The notes under the pieces were generated by a model. That model searched no databases. It was given only the letters and a program-made list of their open reading frames with translations, and was not told the origin of the DNA. From Atopsyche davidsoni (taxonomy: Eukaryota; Arthropoda; Insecta; Trichoptera; Hydrobiosidae), in the NCBI GenBank assembly GCA_022113835.1, contig JAILWY010000007.1:6282001-6346000 (forward strand): a stretch of DNA of 64,000 bases, read 5' to 3'. Shown one piece after another: positions 11,346 through 22,915 of this stretch (position 1 is the first letter of the stretch; every line of letters starts with the position of its first letter). A program made the position numbers and the translations under genes.

Positions 11346-11430
11346 ATGATGCAACCTCAAGCGATGCAGGTGCAGTCCTCCAGCGCTGCAGCCGGGCGGC
11401 TCTGGTTTGTCCACCCGTTAGAGCCATCAG
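11346..11430 (+). CDS. Candidate first coding exon of an unknown gene
   Basis: A GC-rich island in AT-rich DNA starts with tandem ATG codons and encodes MMQPQAMQVQSSSAAAGR and then LWFVHPLEPS, ending at the donor TCAG|gtaaac. The opposite orientation to ihog and base composition like the ihog exons suggest a real exon. No partner exon could be joined and no family was recognised. Confidence 0.22.
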
Positions 11431-12065
11431 GTAAACTGCCATTTCAATATTGACTTATTCGTTACACCTGATACAATTACTATGCGCAATTAAGCCTGGA
11501 ATTTTTCAATATTAGCTTTGCCACCTTTGCGCTAATCTTTAAATAAATACCCACGACTTGTAATATTCAGTATGAATAGCCCAACGATCGCTTTTATTTG
11601 TGACGGCCTTTTCAGAGAAGTATTTCAACAGTTTCTATTCGCTGATCACAACATCTGGTTGTGATAATAAAATGCACGAAATTCTGATTTTCTCTACTTG
11701 TCTATGCTTAATGAAGGAAACGTCTCTCTAAACCTGTCAGCTCTAAACACAGCCGCAGGAGAAGTTAAAACGTATATATGTTTAGTAAATAGCAGTAACA
11801 GGGGAGTAATAAAATCGATATTTCGATACATCCGGCAGTAGGTCTGTTATCGAGCAGAGGCCGCGCAAGCCGGCCCGCGTAAATCATGCCGAGAAGCAAT
11901 AAAACCATCACTTGGTGTGTCACACTTTTATCTCTTAAAGGGTTATAAAAAAAACTCGGTCAATTTATAAGCAGCTGAGTCTTTTGGACTTAAAATATCC
12001 GGTATTTTTAAAAGGAGAAAAAGTATCATTGGATTATGAGGCAGGATTTTGAATCACCACTGCGG

Positions 12066-12095
12066 TAGATGGCGCAAGACGTTCATATATAAAAG
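12066..12095 (+). promoter_or_regulatory. CTCF-like motif followed by TATA box
   Basis: TAGATGGCGCA (12066-12076) resembles the insect CTCF core. TATATAAAAG (12086-12095) is a strong TATA box. The expected initiation point is around 12,118. No ORF follows closely, so this could be a lncRNA promoter, a repeat fragment or chance. Confidence 0.25.
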
Positions 12096-12661
12096 CTGGC
12101 CGGAACCGATCGATTTAAACGGCCATCACTAGACCTTTTCTTGTTTTCAAGATTGAATGGTATTTCAGAAATAAAAAAAAATATTGTTACAAATATATGT
12201 TACACCCCTTACAAACGCAATTAGCTGTTTAGCACTGTTTTTTTTTTTACGATTGAAAACAGTAACATAACAGTCGTACGACTATATTGTCTATGATGGT
12301 ATGCGCTCTACTTTACTTTAAGCTTTCAAACCCAATTTTATAATTTTTATAAATTAATATGAATTTAAATATATATATATATGAATTTATATATATCTAG
12401 AGTGGCTTTTAAATACCAAACTTAGGCTGTTAAAATATATATAATTAACAACTATTATTTACAATAAATAGGTATTTAAGGACAAGTAGGCTTCTCCCAT
12501 TCTGAAATTCAGACACGAAGGATATTCTGTAATCCGTGCTTTTATCATTTATGCTACTTGGATATTTGTCTAAAATGACTTTTTTTATGAGGATATGATA
12601 ATAATAAAAGTATAAATGAAATGATGTATTTATCTATAAATAGAGCTTTAATAACTGTGGA

Positions 12662-12720
12662 TGCAGTAGCGGAGTGGTGACCCGAAGAGCGTGGGCTTGA
12701 ATCCCACTCCCGACATACAT
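12662..12720 (+). repeat. tRNA-derived SINE head
   Basis: It has an A-box-like tagcggagtggtga and a T-arm with a perfect 5-bp stem (gtggg/cccac) around a 7-base loop cttgaat, resembling a B box. No complete tRNA cloverleaf, so it reads as a Pol III SINE head. Confidence 0.4.
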
Positions 12721-13246
12721 TTCAATTGGCATACATTAAAATGAACACTGAGTATATTGACATCAAGTTAAAACAATTTTAAAAAGTCAAAATTATATTT
12801 GTATGACAAAATGTAATGGTTATAAAAATACCTAAACCATGAAACACCATATTACACAATAGAACAAAGATATAATAAGAATAATTTCGTATAATAATTT
12901 AGTATAGATAAAAATAAATCCACTATATTAATTGAACATATCGATTTTATTTGAAGAAAGAGCTTGGTATCCATTAGAACAGAACCCGAGTAGAAGTCCT
13001 TAGTTCCTCTCAGTTTTATTTAATACATTAAAAATTATCGATCCTTGTAAGCCTTATAAACATAACGCCATAGGTGCATTGGTCAATAGCAGTCTTGCTT
13101 CCACTTTTTTTTAAATTTACTGACCATTATTCTAGACAATCCACTTTTCAAGTTTACAATAAGACAGTGCCGCAAATTGGATTAAATTTATTGTTTTTCA
13201 ATTGGACACAGTTCGTTGGAAAAGTGTGTGAATCCACAAAATGTAA

Positions 13247-13312
13247 TGGCCCGTCGGCGTGTAGCGCGGGCGCCTACGCAGGTTGCGGGTTCAAATCCCG
13301 TGAGAAACGATC
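13247..13312 (+). repeat. tRNA-like SINE head
   Basis: It has A-box-like gtgtagcgcgggcgcc and a B-box gcgggttcaaatcccgt forming a T-arm. The GC-rich 66 bp sits abruptly in AT-rich DNA. The acceptor stem does not close, so it is not a functional tRNA. Confidence 0.4.
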
Positions 13313-14446
13313 GCATTTAGTACGCTTCATAGTCGTTAAGTATCGGTTATCAGGCCGAGGTGAATTTAATGGAATTTATTAACAATTATACTGTGAGTAC
13401 AGACATTTCAAAACCAAAATCGCCGAAAAAGGAGAGAACGAGCAAAGCACAAATGTATTGCGTGATTTTTTTTTCGATTATTACAATATATAAAAATATA
13501 TCCATATATTACTGCTTATTTAAAAAAAAAAAAAAAAGAAGAAAGTTACTTAATATATTAATAATTTTAATAATAATACTAGAGCCAGTATATTCTGAAG
13601 ACAATTTTATATGCTGGAGACATTTTATGCTTTCATTTGTGCGCCACGTGCTATTCGCCACGCATAAGTCAATCAACTTATCTGAACCGACTCATATTTT
13701 GAGCACTAACCAATATCGCTTCTACCTGCTATTTTTTACTTTTATTTATACCAGAAAATAAAAAAAATATATATTATAGATTGTCGGTGTGGAGTTAGTT
13801 CTATTACTTTAATAATACTATATTAGATTAGACTATGTATATAGTTACAATAACAAATACAGAAGTCAATGGTTTTTTTATTCAGATAGACATATAGCTA
13901 GGATTCGCAACACAGCGAGACGAATTACTTGCAAACATCTTTTTTTTTTAATAATTAGTTCTGTTTCTTTTTGTCGGTACTTTAAAAGGAGCTATTGTAT
14001 AAATCTGAGGATTTTATTCAAGGTACATTGTTTCCAGAAACTGCAGATTTGCTACGCCACTGCACGGACGATTTGGTAATTTTGAAAAAAAGTAGTCAGA
14101 CGCTTGTGATTCTAAAAAGAAGACAAACTCGGTATGTAAAGTCATGCACAGTGTGTAAATCGTCTTAAATGATAAAAAGACATCCACATTTCTAAAAAGA
14201 AGCTCCAAGCCTGAGATATCTCTTTAGTTAGGCCCAGCACTCGCCAACCTGTGTCCCGCGGCACAATACAATATTTGTTATGAAAGAGTGTGTTGCCATG
14301 CAAAATGACTAAAGCATGTAAATAAACAAACTTAAATAACTAAATGAAGATTACGATCATGCAAAGGCATTTATTTGGCTATTTATATTTATTATTAAAA
14401 TATAGAGTTTTACAAACGAATCCAGTATGTCATAAACAGTTTGTTT

Positions 14447-14515
14447 GTTTAATGGTTAAACCTTCTCCTCTTGATCAAAAGGCTTCTGGTTTGATTCCAG
14501 CCCTAACCGTGAAAC
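14447..14515 (+). repeat. tRNA-like SINE head
   Basis: taatggttaaacc (A-box-like) is followed by ctggtttgattccag (T-arm, B-box-like). It differs from the two heads upstream, so several SINE subfamilies may be present. Confidence 0.3.
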
Positions 14516-16299
14516 TGATGTAATTAACCTCACGCGTTTCAGTTTGGCCGAAGACGATACTAACGGAAATTGTGGTTGTTTTAATTGTATTTTATACTTA
14601 TACTTTTTGACCTTGTACATATTTGTAATAGTATATAGATAGACTCTGCGCTCGTGTAAATTTAGAGTCACAATTAATATTTTAAATACGTTGGTAAATT
14701 TTACCATAATAAATAACTCATATAAAAGATAAATGGCCAATTTCAGTAGATCGTCGTAAGTTTCTTCATCTCTATGTTCCTCTCCTCAGATCAGGTTGGG
14801 GACAATCTTACTAAATATTTATTTATCATGGGGCAGTCTCAATAATTTGGTTGCACTCCCGACTCCCAAGGAAATAGGAGGCGTTGGAAGAAGAAATCTA
14901 ACGTAGATGCGGAATTTGCGCCAGTGACTGGAAGTCGTAAGTATAACATTTAACTATTTCAAAGTACATACGTTGTCTTGTTCCGCTATCACGTTTTGGT
15001 CAAAAAGGGTTAGCTTCATAATAAAAGAGTATTTATTTATCAAACGTAGCATTTGGAAATGCCGATGCGTGGAACTTTCTAGATAAACACTCACAAATTG
15101 AATTTTAAACCTACTGCTTGGGTTAACTGGGTTTGCTGAAGTGCACTTGGCAGGTTATGCCGGGTTGGCATATTTAGCACACGTGGCCTATCTGGTTCGG
15201 GTGGCAAGTGGTCTCTTCAGAAATGCATCCGAGTCGCACGTGCAATATCTACTGCGAGAGCAGGGATCTTTAACCAGAGAACATTTTAAAATGTCCATTT
15301 TTTTACTTATTTCATAAAAAAAAATTCTAAGTAACCCATTCCGCCGGTAATGCTGTATCAATAGCTTTCCTATAATATACTCCATGCCCACATCACACAT
15401 TAATATATACTAGTAGAACCTATCAATATTTTTTACGACATTCTCAACATTGTTTATGCCCAATAGTGTGGGCGTACATTTCTAGGTAAAGTACAATTTG
15501 TGATTTTATACCTTGTATTGAAGTTCCGAATATTGCAGTTTAAGAGTTCTATAATAACGTAATGCATGGCAATAAGTAAATACATTATTTTTTGGACACA
15601 TGCCACCGGTTCACTACGGATGAGCCGTGCTGTGGGTGGCCTCCGCGGTGTGCAGCGCGTGACACGTGCGAACCAACGGCTCTCAAACTGTAGATTTTTT
15701 TATTTGATAAAAACATGACATTTTTAATTGATATGTCACGCTTAATAAAAAAACATAATTTATTTTAAGAAATATTTACATTTACTATATATAGTTGTAA
15801 TTATTTATTAGAATATATATAAATAGACTAACGCACAGAAATCTCAAATAGGAACAATAATATTTACATTGTGATGCTTTTGGTTTTACACTTACTATTA
15901 CACCGACGGTATAAAAATTAGTATATTTTTACAAATGAACTTGTGATCTTCAATTACGATAAATTAAAAACGGCTAAACCTTGATTACATTAATAAGAAA
16001 ATTTTAATTATTTTGAAATACAAGCAGAGATGTTTAATCAGAGAAGTAGCTCATAAAACAACCCGTGAGAATATTAGGCAGTTTGATGATTAATCTTTTC
16101 TTCAATCAGCCATCATACAAGAAAATCCAAACAATACAAAAATACGCCAAATGCATAAATAGATTTAAAAAAATTAACATTTTTAAGAACACATTAGAAA
16201 GATATATTATTTTCGAGAACTATAAAATAAACCAGCAGACAAATCAAAATTGTTATTATTTCAAATTAATCCTGTATCATCGCAAATGTATTAAATCTC
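14516..16299. other. AT-rich DNA, possible hAT fragment
   Basis: No gene seen. A GC-rich patch at about 15,600-15,695 ends ggctctcaaactg, and about 14,236 begins cagcactcgccaacctg. Both resemble hAT-type CAG-starting termini, but no 8-bp target duplication could be matched. Confidence 0.3.
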
Positions 16300-16309
16300 C
16301 CCTGATCCC

Positions 16310-16515
16310 AGGTTGGAGTGCGCCCCTCTTGAAAGAGGATCGCGGAGTGGAGGAGGATTATCGAGTACGTAGGCAGGAGCGGCCAGGGGACCACCGGCGT
16401 GGCGCAGCTCCGCGGGGACTGCGAGCCCGGACGGGGCCACCGGAGCCTTTGTTCCCGAGAGGGGGGTGGGGCCCCATCTTCACCCTCCCCGCCACCCAAG
16501 CGCAGTGTAATGCGG
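16310..16515 (+). other. GC-rich island, candidate exon
   Basis: A 200-bp GC-rich block preceded by an acceptor-like cccctgatcccag. It is open in more than one plus frame (one reads AEWRRIIEYVGRSGQ) and also on the minus strand. Strand and coding status are unresolved. Confidence 0.2.
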
Positions 16516-16804
16516 CGTGTAATAGTAATTTACTGGTACGAAAAACAAAATGGCGGAAAACTTCGTTTTTTTTTTTTTACTCAATTTATTCGCGAGATGA
16601 TTTTTGATTGTGTAAGTAAAAAGAGTGAAATAATTACCAGTGAATATATTCGTATTCTCAAAGACAAACGGTTACATAAAAAGAAATCTCGCTTATAGTG
16701 AAAATCATAAAACGTTCAAAAACACGTAATTACATTTTAATAAATGTTATCAATAAAAGAGTTATGAAAATATTTTGGACAAATTGGGAAAAGATCATCA
16801 TGTT

Positions 16805-16880
16805 CATTGACTCCGTGGTTATACTGTTGATGCATTATCAAGAGTTCCCTGGTTCGATCTTCACTCTGGCAGGTGAGTTC
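16805..16880 (+). repeat. Weak tRNA-like SINE head
   Basis: A-box-like ctccgtggttata and B-box-like cctggttcgatcttc are present, but the T-stem is not well paired. Confidence 0.22.
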
Positions 16881-17062
16881 TAACTAATTTAATAAGACTT
16901 ACGCTTGTCACAGTTTGGTAGATGACAACTTGAATTGATCATTTTTTTAATCAAGGCAATCGATATAAAACAACATAAATATTTAAATTAAAATTCATCA
17001 ACCATGTTATCGCAAATTTTTCTTGCTGAACTTTTGACGGATATATTCTATCGTCGCGCAGT

Positions 17063-17193
17063 GCCGCAGAGCTGAGCGGCGGGCTGTAGGCGGTGTGGCC
17101 CGCGCCGGTCACCTGTCCATGAGAACCTCCCCCCGGAGGAAGTACTCCAGAGCAATAGACAAACCGGATCTGCCTTAATGGACTTTTCCGCAG
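17063..17193 (+). other. GC-rich island with consensus donor
   Basis: It ends TTCCGCAG|gtatgc at 17193/17194. The open frame before it reads SPVHENLPPEEVLQSNRQTG then SALMDFSA. This looks protein-like but is unassigned, and the acceptor side is unclear. Confidence 0.2.
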
Positions 17194-17726
17194 GTATGCA
17201 ACATTTCAATAAATGATTTTGAAACTAGACTAAATGCTTTATTAAGTTTGTATAAACCATTTTTACGATTGCAGATTTATTAAATAGAAATTTATAACAA
17301 TGTGCTTAGAGTCGGCCTACAGTATTTAACAATAGGAAAATACTTGAAAAAATACATATCACCATCCGCAATGTATGGCACATACACAAGTGTAAATGGT
17401 ATGTTATTAGATAACACAATAAGTCCTGTATCAGGTTTATTTTGTATTCAGTTCTTAAGACTGCATGCTCAGATCTTAAATCTACAGTACGCGAATATAT
17501 GGAGCCCCCAACCACGGACGCTCCACTAGGCAAAAACCCTTTTTAGAATAAATATATATTTTAAATGATAATCCATGCAGGTGGGTACGTAAAATTATGA
17601 AAGCACAATACATGAACACATGAGAATGGACAAAGCATTCAGTTAATAGATTGCAATAAACAAGATAGCAATATGACCTCCATTGTATTGAAAGGTGTAA
17701 CTTGACGACCCCTGACTGTGTGCAGA

Positions 17727-17969
17727 CGGGCACGCGCGCGTGGGAGGCGCGTGGGACGATTGACGATGGCTGAAAGCTCTCAAACAAGACGAACAATGCT
17801 GCTGACGGAGCTGCGCGAGTGCGCTATGGTATTACGTGAGGCGGATGAAGGTTCAATGCACGAGGGTTTTCCGAGAGGAAATCGGCCATGTGGATTAGGA
17901 CCTAAGCAGGACCGGACGCGAGTATTTATGTACATGCCAATATTTACATCGTGCGTTCCACCATATTGA
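17727..17969 (+). other. Candidate terminal exon of an unknown transcript
   Basis: A good acceptor (ctgactgtgtgcag) precedes a GC-rich open frame that includes MAESSQTRRTMLLTELRECA and continues about 80 residues to a stop at 17,967-17,969. No family was recognised. It could belong with the donor-ending islands at 11.4 and 17.2 kb on the same strand. Confidence 0.2.
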
Positions 17970-20900
17970 AAATAAGTTAATCTTAAAAAGTCATTTCCAA
18001 TAAAATTTAAAAAAAGAGCTCAAAAATATAATATAAATTCTAATTTCACTCGTAGATATCTATAACGAACTACTTTTAGAGTAAAGTGCTATCCACTGAG
18101 CCAACAAACCATCAAGCCAACTGGATATTTTTTAGATTGGCTGTGTATCCTGATTTGACCAGAGACACGATATAAATCATGAATTAATTTGACGGAAGTT
18201 TTATTGTGGACGGGTGATTAAAGTAGTTTGATTTTAAAATTATCCATCAAAGCAGGCCATTGAGTTTAGGCAGCTGTAAATCAAAATTTAATCCGAAACT
18301 GTCCCTCCGCGGGAGTAGCCGCCGTCGGCGTGGGTCGACCCATAGACAAAGCGTGAGCACACAGATTACCGAGTAAAAAGTTGACCACGGAGTAAAAATT
18401 ACCTGCAATGCGCCTGTAAGCTTCAAAAGCTTCCATTACTCTGATTGATATGTTCTTACAGCTTAACACAGATTTATCAACGACACTGTCCATAAATTTT
18501 AAAAAAGCTACTTAATACGTTTTTTTTAAATTCCATAAAGGTTTTCTTTTATACAGTACAAGGCTCTTGTTGATATGCCGATATATACATTTACTAGATT
18601 ATTTTTTTTATTCTACATCAATTTGTACGTTGTCGAATCTATAATTTTTAAAAAAATAAAAGTTTTTTCAGTAAATTACACCATACGCGACCTTGATTAC
18701 TCGCTTCTGATAATTAAAATTAATGACAAAATAAAGGATAGAAGATCTGGTTAAACAGAGCTTTTTTGGTTTAATAAAATCCGGTGGCCGGAAATGGCCG
18801 GTTTCGATTCAACATATTACAAGATAGGGTTTAACACCCACAGACATTAGAAGCAATTGATTTCATCGCATCACACCGCAAACAAATAAAATTAACCATT
18901 GGATATCGATATATAATCCCATAAATCCTGAAATTTTAATCTACAACCTCACTCACAATATAATTATAAAATTATTATTGTAATTTATAGTTGCGGTAGT
19001 GTGTAGATAACAGTGTTTTAACACTTGAAAACGTTTGGAAATTCAAAACATCCCACTCGGCTTCCAAAACATTACACCGCACATTAAAAATTAAAATACG
19101 ATTAACACATAAGATATTAATTCAAACCTCTTAAGCGTTACCTACGTAGACTTTCTGTACATGGAAATGTGTTTAGAGATCATTGGCTAGATTGAAGGGC
19201 CACTTTCCAAAAAGAATTATCCACGATCACTTCCGGCTGTCTACCGCCGCGTTTCTTTTGCCAATAATGATGAATGGACCGGTGGGTGGTGGCTGTGGAC
19301 GGAGAAGGCGTGGGTGCCGGGATTCCTGTATTATATGGAACAAATAATTAGCTTATTTCATTACAAGAATCGCCCACTCGTGTCTGTTTTGTTTAGCACC
19401 TAAAAAGCAGACAATATAGCACCGCCTCGTAAAAGCTTTTTTTTAATTATAAAATATCTCCATATTTAAAGTGTTAATTATTTTTTTCTGATACTAAAAT
19501 AGACATTCAGTTATATAAACAATTCCTAAGTTATAACACTCACGCGTAAATAGGTGGCTTTTTTTTTTTTTTTTTTTTTTTTAATAATAGAGATGATACA
19601 TTTGCCACATCCGACATTGCGAAATTACATAAAGATATTTGCTTCGATCACTTGAGCTGGTAATGGCCTGTGGTTGACGACCTACCGATATATGTGAAAC
19701 TGAGCGTGGAGGTTAAATATTACACTGTCACCGCCGAAAAGTTTGATGCTGCAGTAGTCAGAACTGTGGACTTCCACTTAAGAGGCGAGGATTCAAGACT
19801 TTGTCAAGTCATCTTTATTGATTGTTTTGATAGTTAGAAGAATCACTCATGTTATCTCATGTCAACGTTCATTTTGTTACGTTCTTAAGGGGTAATCATC
19901 ACAGTGAATCACGTTTCTCAAATTGATTACTAATTGTTTGTACTGTCAGTCCCATTCACCAAAATAAACGAAAAAGTATTGTTAATATGCAAGGGACAAA
20001 CTATAAAGTACAAAGCATTTCCGACGGTGATATGTGCAGAATGATTCGGCCGCATTCTTTAGTTCGCTTCACTCTGCCTATCTAATTTCTTCATTGCAAA
20101 TTCTGGGAAGGCTAAGTGAGTAATCACAGCACAACCCCCAGGGGGTACGAAAAGCGGCAACTCCCCCTCGATGGCCTGGTGCTTGGCCCGCGACCACGTG
20201 ATCACCATTCTCACGGGAAACATGATCCGGGTCACCCTGTGAATGGTGAAGCCATGTTTTACGCCATTGTTCTATTTTCGCTGCGTGCAGTGACGCTCAC
20301 TTCCTGCGGTGTGATGATTTTAATTTAAAAAATGTCGTTTTTATATGACTTTGCGGCAGGGGCACCTTAATTGTTTTAATACTCGAGTATGTGACGATTG
20401 GGTGAGGTAAGGTATCTTGAACCTCTTTAAGCCACACCTATTGACTTAAACTGTACGTTTGTAATTGATTCACGAGAGGCTGTAAACAAAGATTGTTTCT
20501 CGCGGCAGGGTATTGTAACCATGAAATCTCTAGGAAAAGCAATACAAATTTTTTACATTGGAAGAAATAATGAAATAGATTTATTTACACTTTGGTGTAA
20601 CTGATATCAATTGTTTATTAAATTTAGGTATGAAATCGTCTTTTCTAAATAGTATTTATTTATTGCATATATTTTTGGAAAAATATTACAAATTAAACAT
20701 TCTAATCTACATAAATCTGAAATTCCTTTCAACCTTTCAGCAGTCAACTTAGAATTTTTATGTACTTTATTTTTATGTTATAAAATAAAGAAAGAAAATC
20801 TCTCGGCTTAAGATGCTGCTTTACGGGTGTTTTCAAGAAAATTCACAAAAAAACACACAAAACCGCATCTTGAGAATGTAGGATTTTAAAAATGGCCTTT

Positions 20901-22227
20901 GAACATAACTATTTTGTAAACATCGGAGACGGCCGAGTGTCGGTTTATTTATCTCGAGTGTAAGTCCCATAGAAATAAAATACGAACCTTCGAAGAATGC
21001 AATTCATTCTATATTATCATCATCTTCATCGTAAGAACGTATTTTTTTATTTAAATATATTTTATATCTTCTCGAAACTGTTTGTCTATCTTTTTGTGTT
21101 TTATTTTCTTCTTTTATTTCATTTAACTGAAAACGTTTTATCTATAGCCATTACGTTTGCTAATCGTAAAAATTAATATATATATATATTTTTTTTTTTT
21201 ATTTGCGAATAATAAAACTTTAAAACAGCGTTTATTTAATGTAGTCTTAAAACCGGATTTAACCTGGTTGTTCCAAAAGTGTCGGATTCACATAAAACTG
21301 TGGGTCATTAGTCAGGATTTGGAGATCCAGATCTTAACCGAGGAGATAACGTAACAAATGTTCGCTTATTTACGTAACATCTCCAGCGCCGGCCATCGAT
21401 CCATGGCTGTCGAGCCTCGATTCATTACAGAACCGCTAATTGCCATTACTAGGCAGACAGATTCAAAGAGGAAAAAATAAAATACAGAAGAGTGGCATGC
21501 AGTTTGCCAACGCAAAATTATTTACATTTACATTTTCTAGAAAAAAAATAAGTTTTATAATCACTCAATGACTAAGACCAACATATTCTAAGATGTAGGT
21601 AGAATTAGGCACGCGAGAGAATGCGCTCGTACCGAGGTGCTCGCGAGCGCATTGTGGTAATCTGCGGAGATATATTTTACAAGTAATGACTTCTCACAAA
21701 AGTGGCTCTTTGGGATCGAGCCTTCTCGGCAATTTATATCGAAAATTCTAAAAAATACTCGTAAATATTAGTAAGGGTCTCTTCGGTTAGTTGTGTTGCT
21801 ATATAAATATGAAGTTTCTAATTCGCGTGAAGTGGTAAATATAGAACATTCTCGAAGCGCAAGGGACACGTCACCGAGCATTAGTGTGCTGGCCACGTGG
21901 GCGCGAGCCGCTCGGCGAGCGCGGGGTGCGACATCGAACCTGCACTCGAGGATTAACATCTCAGCAGGCGATTTGAGGTGAGAATATCAAAAACAATAAT
22001 AAAAATATACTAATTTTATTAAATAAATGTATGATGAATAAATTGACTTGGAAAATAATTTTCACGATAGTAAGCCGAATAAAAAATAAACGTTTATTAC
22101 ATTTTGATACGAAGCCTTCCTTTTTTATATAATAACCAAGCTCTTTAAAAAAATACTGAATGTAAATGGCAGCAAATGAGAGTATACTTAACAGGAACCT
22201 TGAAGACTGTCATTTAGCGAAACGTAA
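17970..22227. other. AT-rich non-coding DNA
   Basis: No gene recognised. It holds a T24 run (19559-19582), a minus-strand A-box-like tRNA fragment near 18,085-18,122, a GC-rich patch at 20,110-20,320 with an imperfect hairpin, and a perfect 10-bp inverted repeat at 21,620-21,653. Confidence 0.5.
21620..21653. repeat. Perfect 10-bp inverted repeat, 14-nt loop
   Basis: Arms aatgcgctcg (21620-21629) and cgagcgcatt (21644-21653) pair perfectly. GC-rich in an AT-rich context. Confidence 0.85.
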
Positions 22228-22590
22228 TCAAACATTCCCGCTCCGTTGAATGCTCGACGGCGTGCATTTAACGATGGGAACGTCTTGCGGAAAACTGAGT
22301 GTGTCGATCGGCAAGTGCATTAATGCGGTTAAGATATGCCACACTCTTGTAGCGAGCCCTCCCAGGTGTAGAGCGATATCCAAACGTTCAAATAATTGAC
22401 TGCATCTTTCAGAGGGTATGCCTTTTACGTGTGTTAAAGTTGTGAAAAAATTACGAACAGGTGACATAACATGAGCAACTCGGTCTAAATGAAAAAAATG
22501 TGCAATATATGCTGACGAGCCTACTTCGCCAGAATAGGTCTTAAAGTTATTATTAAAAGTCATATTTTTCAATGGATTATAAGCGTTCAA
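22228..22590 (-). CDS. Unassigned 120-residue ORF
   Basis: An open frame from ATG at 22590 with balanced, non-repetitive composition (for example GSSAYIAHFFHLDRVAHVMS and SQLFERLDIALHLGGLATRV). No signal peptide, TM segment or motif recognised. It may be an exon, a degraded transposon ORF or chance. Confidence 0.2.
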   Translation of the reverse strand: MNAYNPLKNMTFNNNFKTYSGEVGSSAYIAHFFHLDRVAHVMSPVRNFFTTLTHVKGIPSERCSQLFERLDIALHLGGLATRVWHILTALMHLPIDTLSFPQDVPIVKCTPSSIQRSGNV

Positions 22591-22749
22591 TTGTAAGTGT
22601 TCGTGTACTTATAAAAATAAAAGGCGAGTCGTGACGTCACCAAGCAGCGCTTCACGTAGATCTGGTTAAGTAAATTACTGCACGATACAGAAGATGTTTA
22701 TTCCCCTTGGGGAGTTATCATTTGTTTACTGCAAAAGGCAACCCAGATA

Positions 22750-22915
22750 GTTGTGGTCGGCAGCACTCGAGGGCCCGCTGGGTTGAATGGTCACCGAGAA
22801 CAGTTAGCGGGGCAGAGCCGGCCGGCGCCGCGCACTTGTCGGGCGCCTCCTTGTAGGGCGCCCCGGCCGCGAGCTCCTACCAAATCAGGTGAGCTCCCTA
22901 CATGGGGACGGCGGG
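22750..22915. other. GC-rich island with splice-like signals on both strands
   Basis: On plus, AAATCAG|gtgagc (donor after 22888). On minus, an acceptor atttggtag precedes an open frame starting ELAAGAPYKEAPDKCAAPAG. The two strands cannot both be coding, and either may be chance. Confidence 0.2.

Noticed and set aside
13247..13312. Functional tRNA gene
   Set aside because: The T-arm is good, but no acceptor-stem pairing or full cloverleaf could be drawn.
14236..15695. Complete hAT transposon
   Set aside because: Both ends start with CAG-type sequence, but the flanking 8-bp duplications do not match and no transposase ORF exists between them.
20199..20250. Imperfect hairpin caccattctcacggg / ccctgtgaatggtg
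   Set aside because: It has mismatches and offset bases and nothing suggests function.
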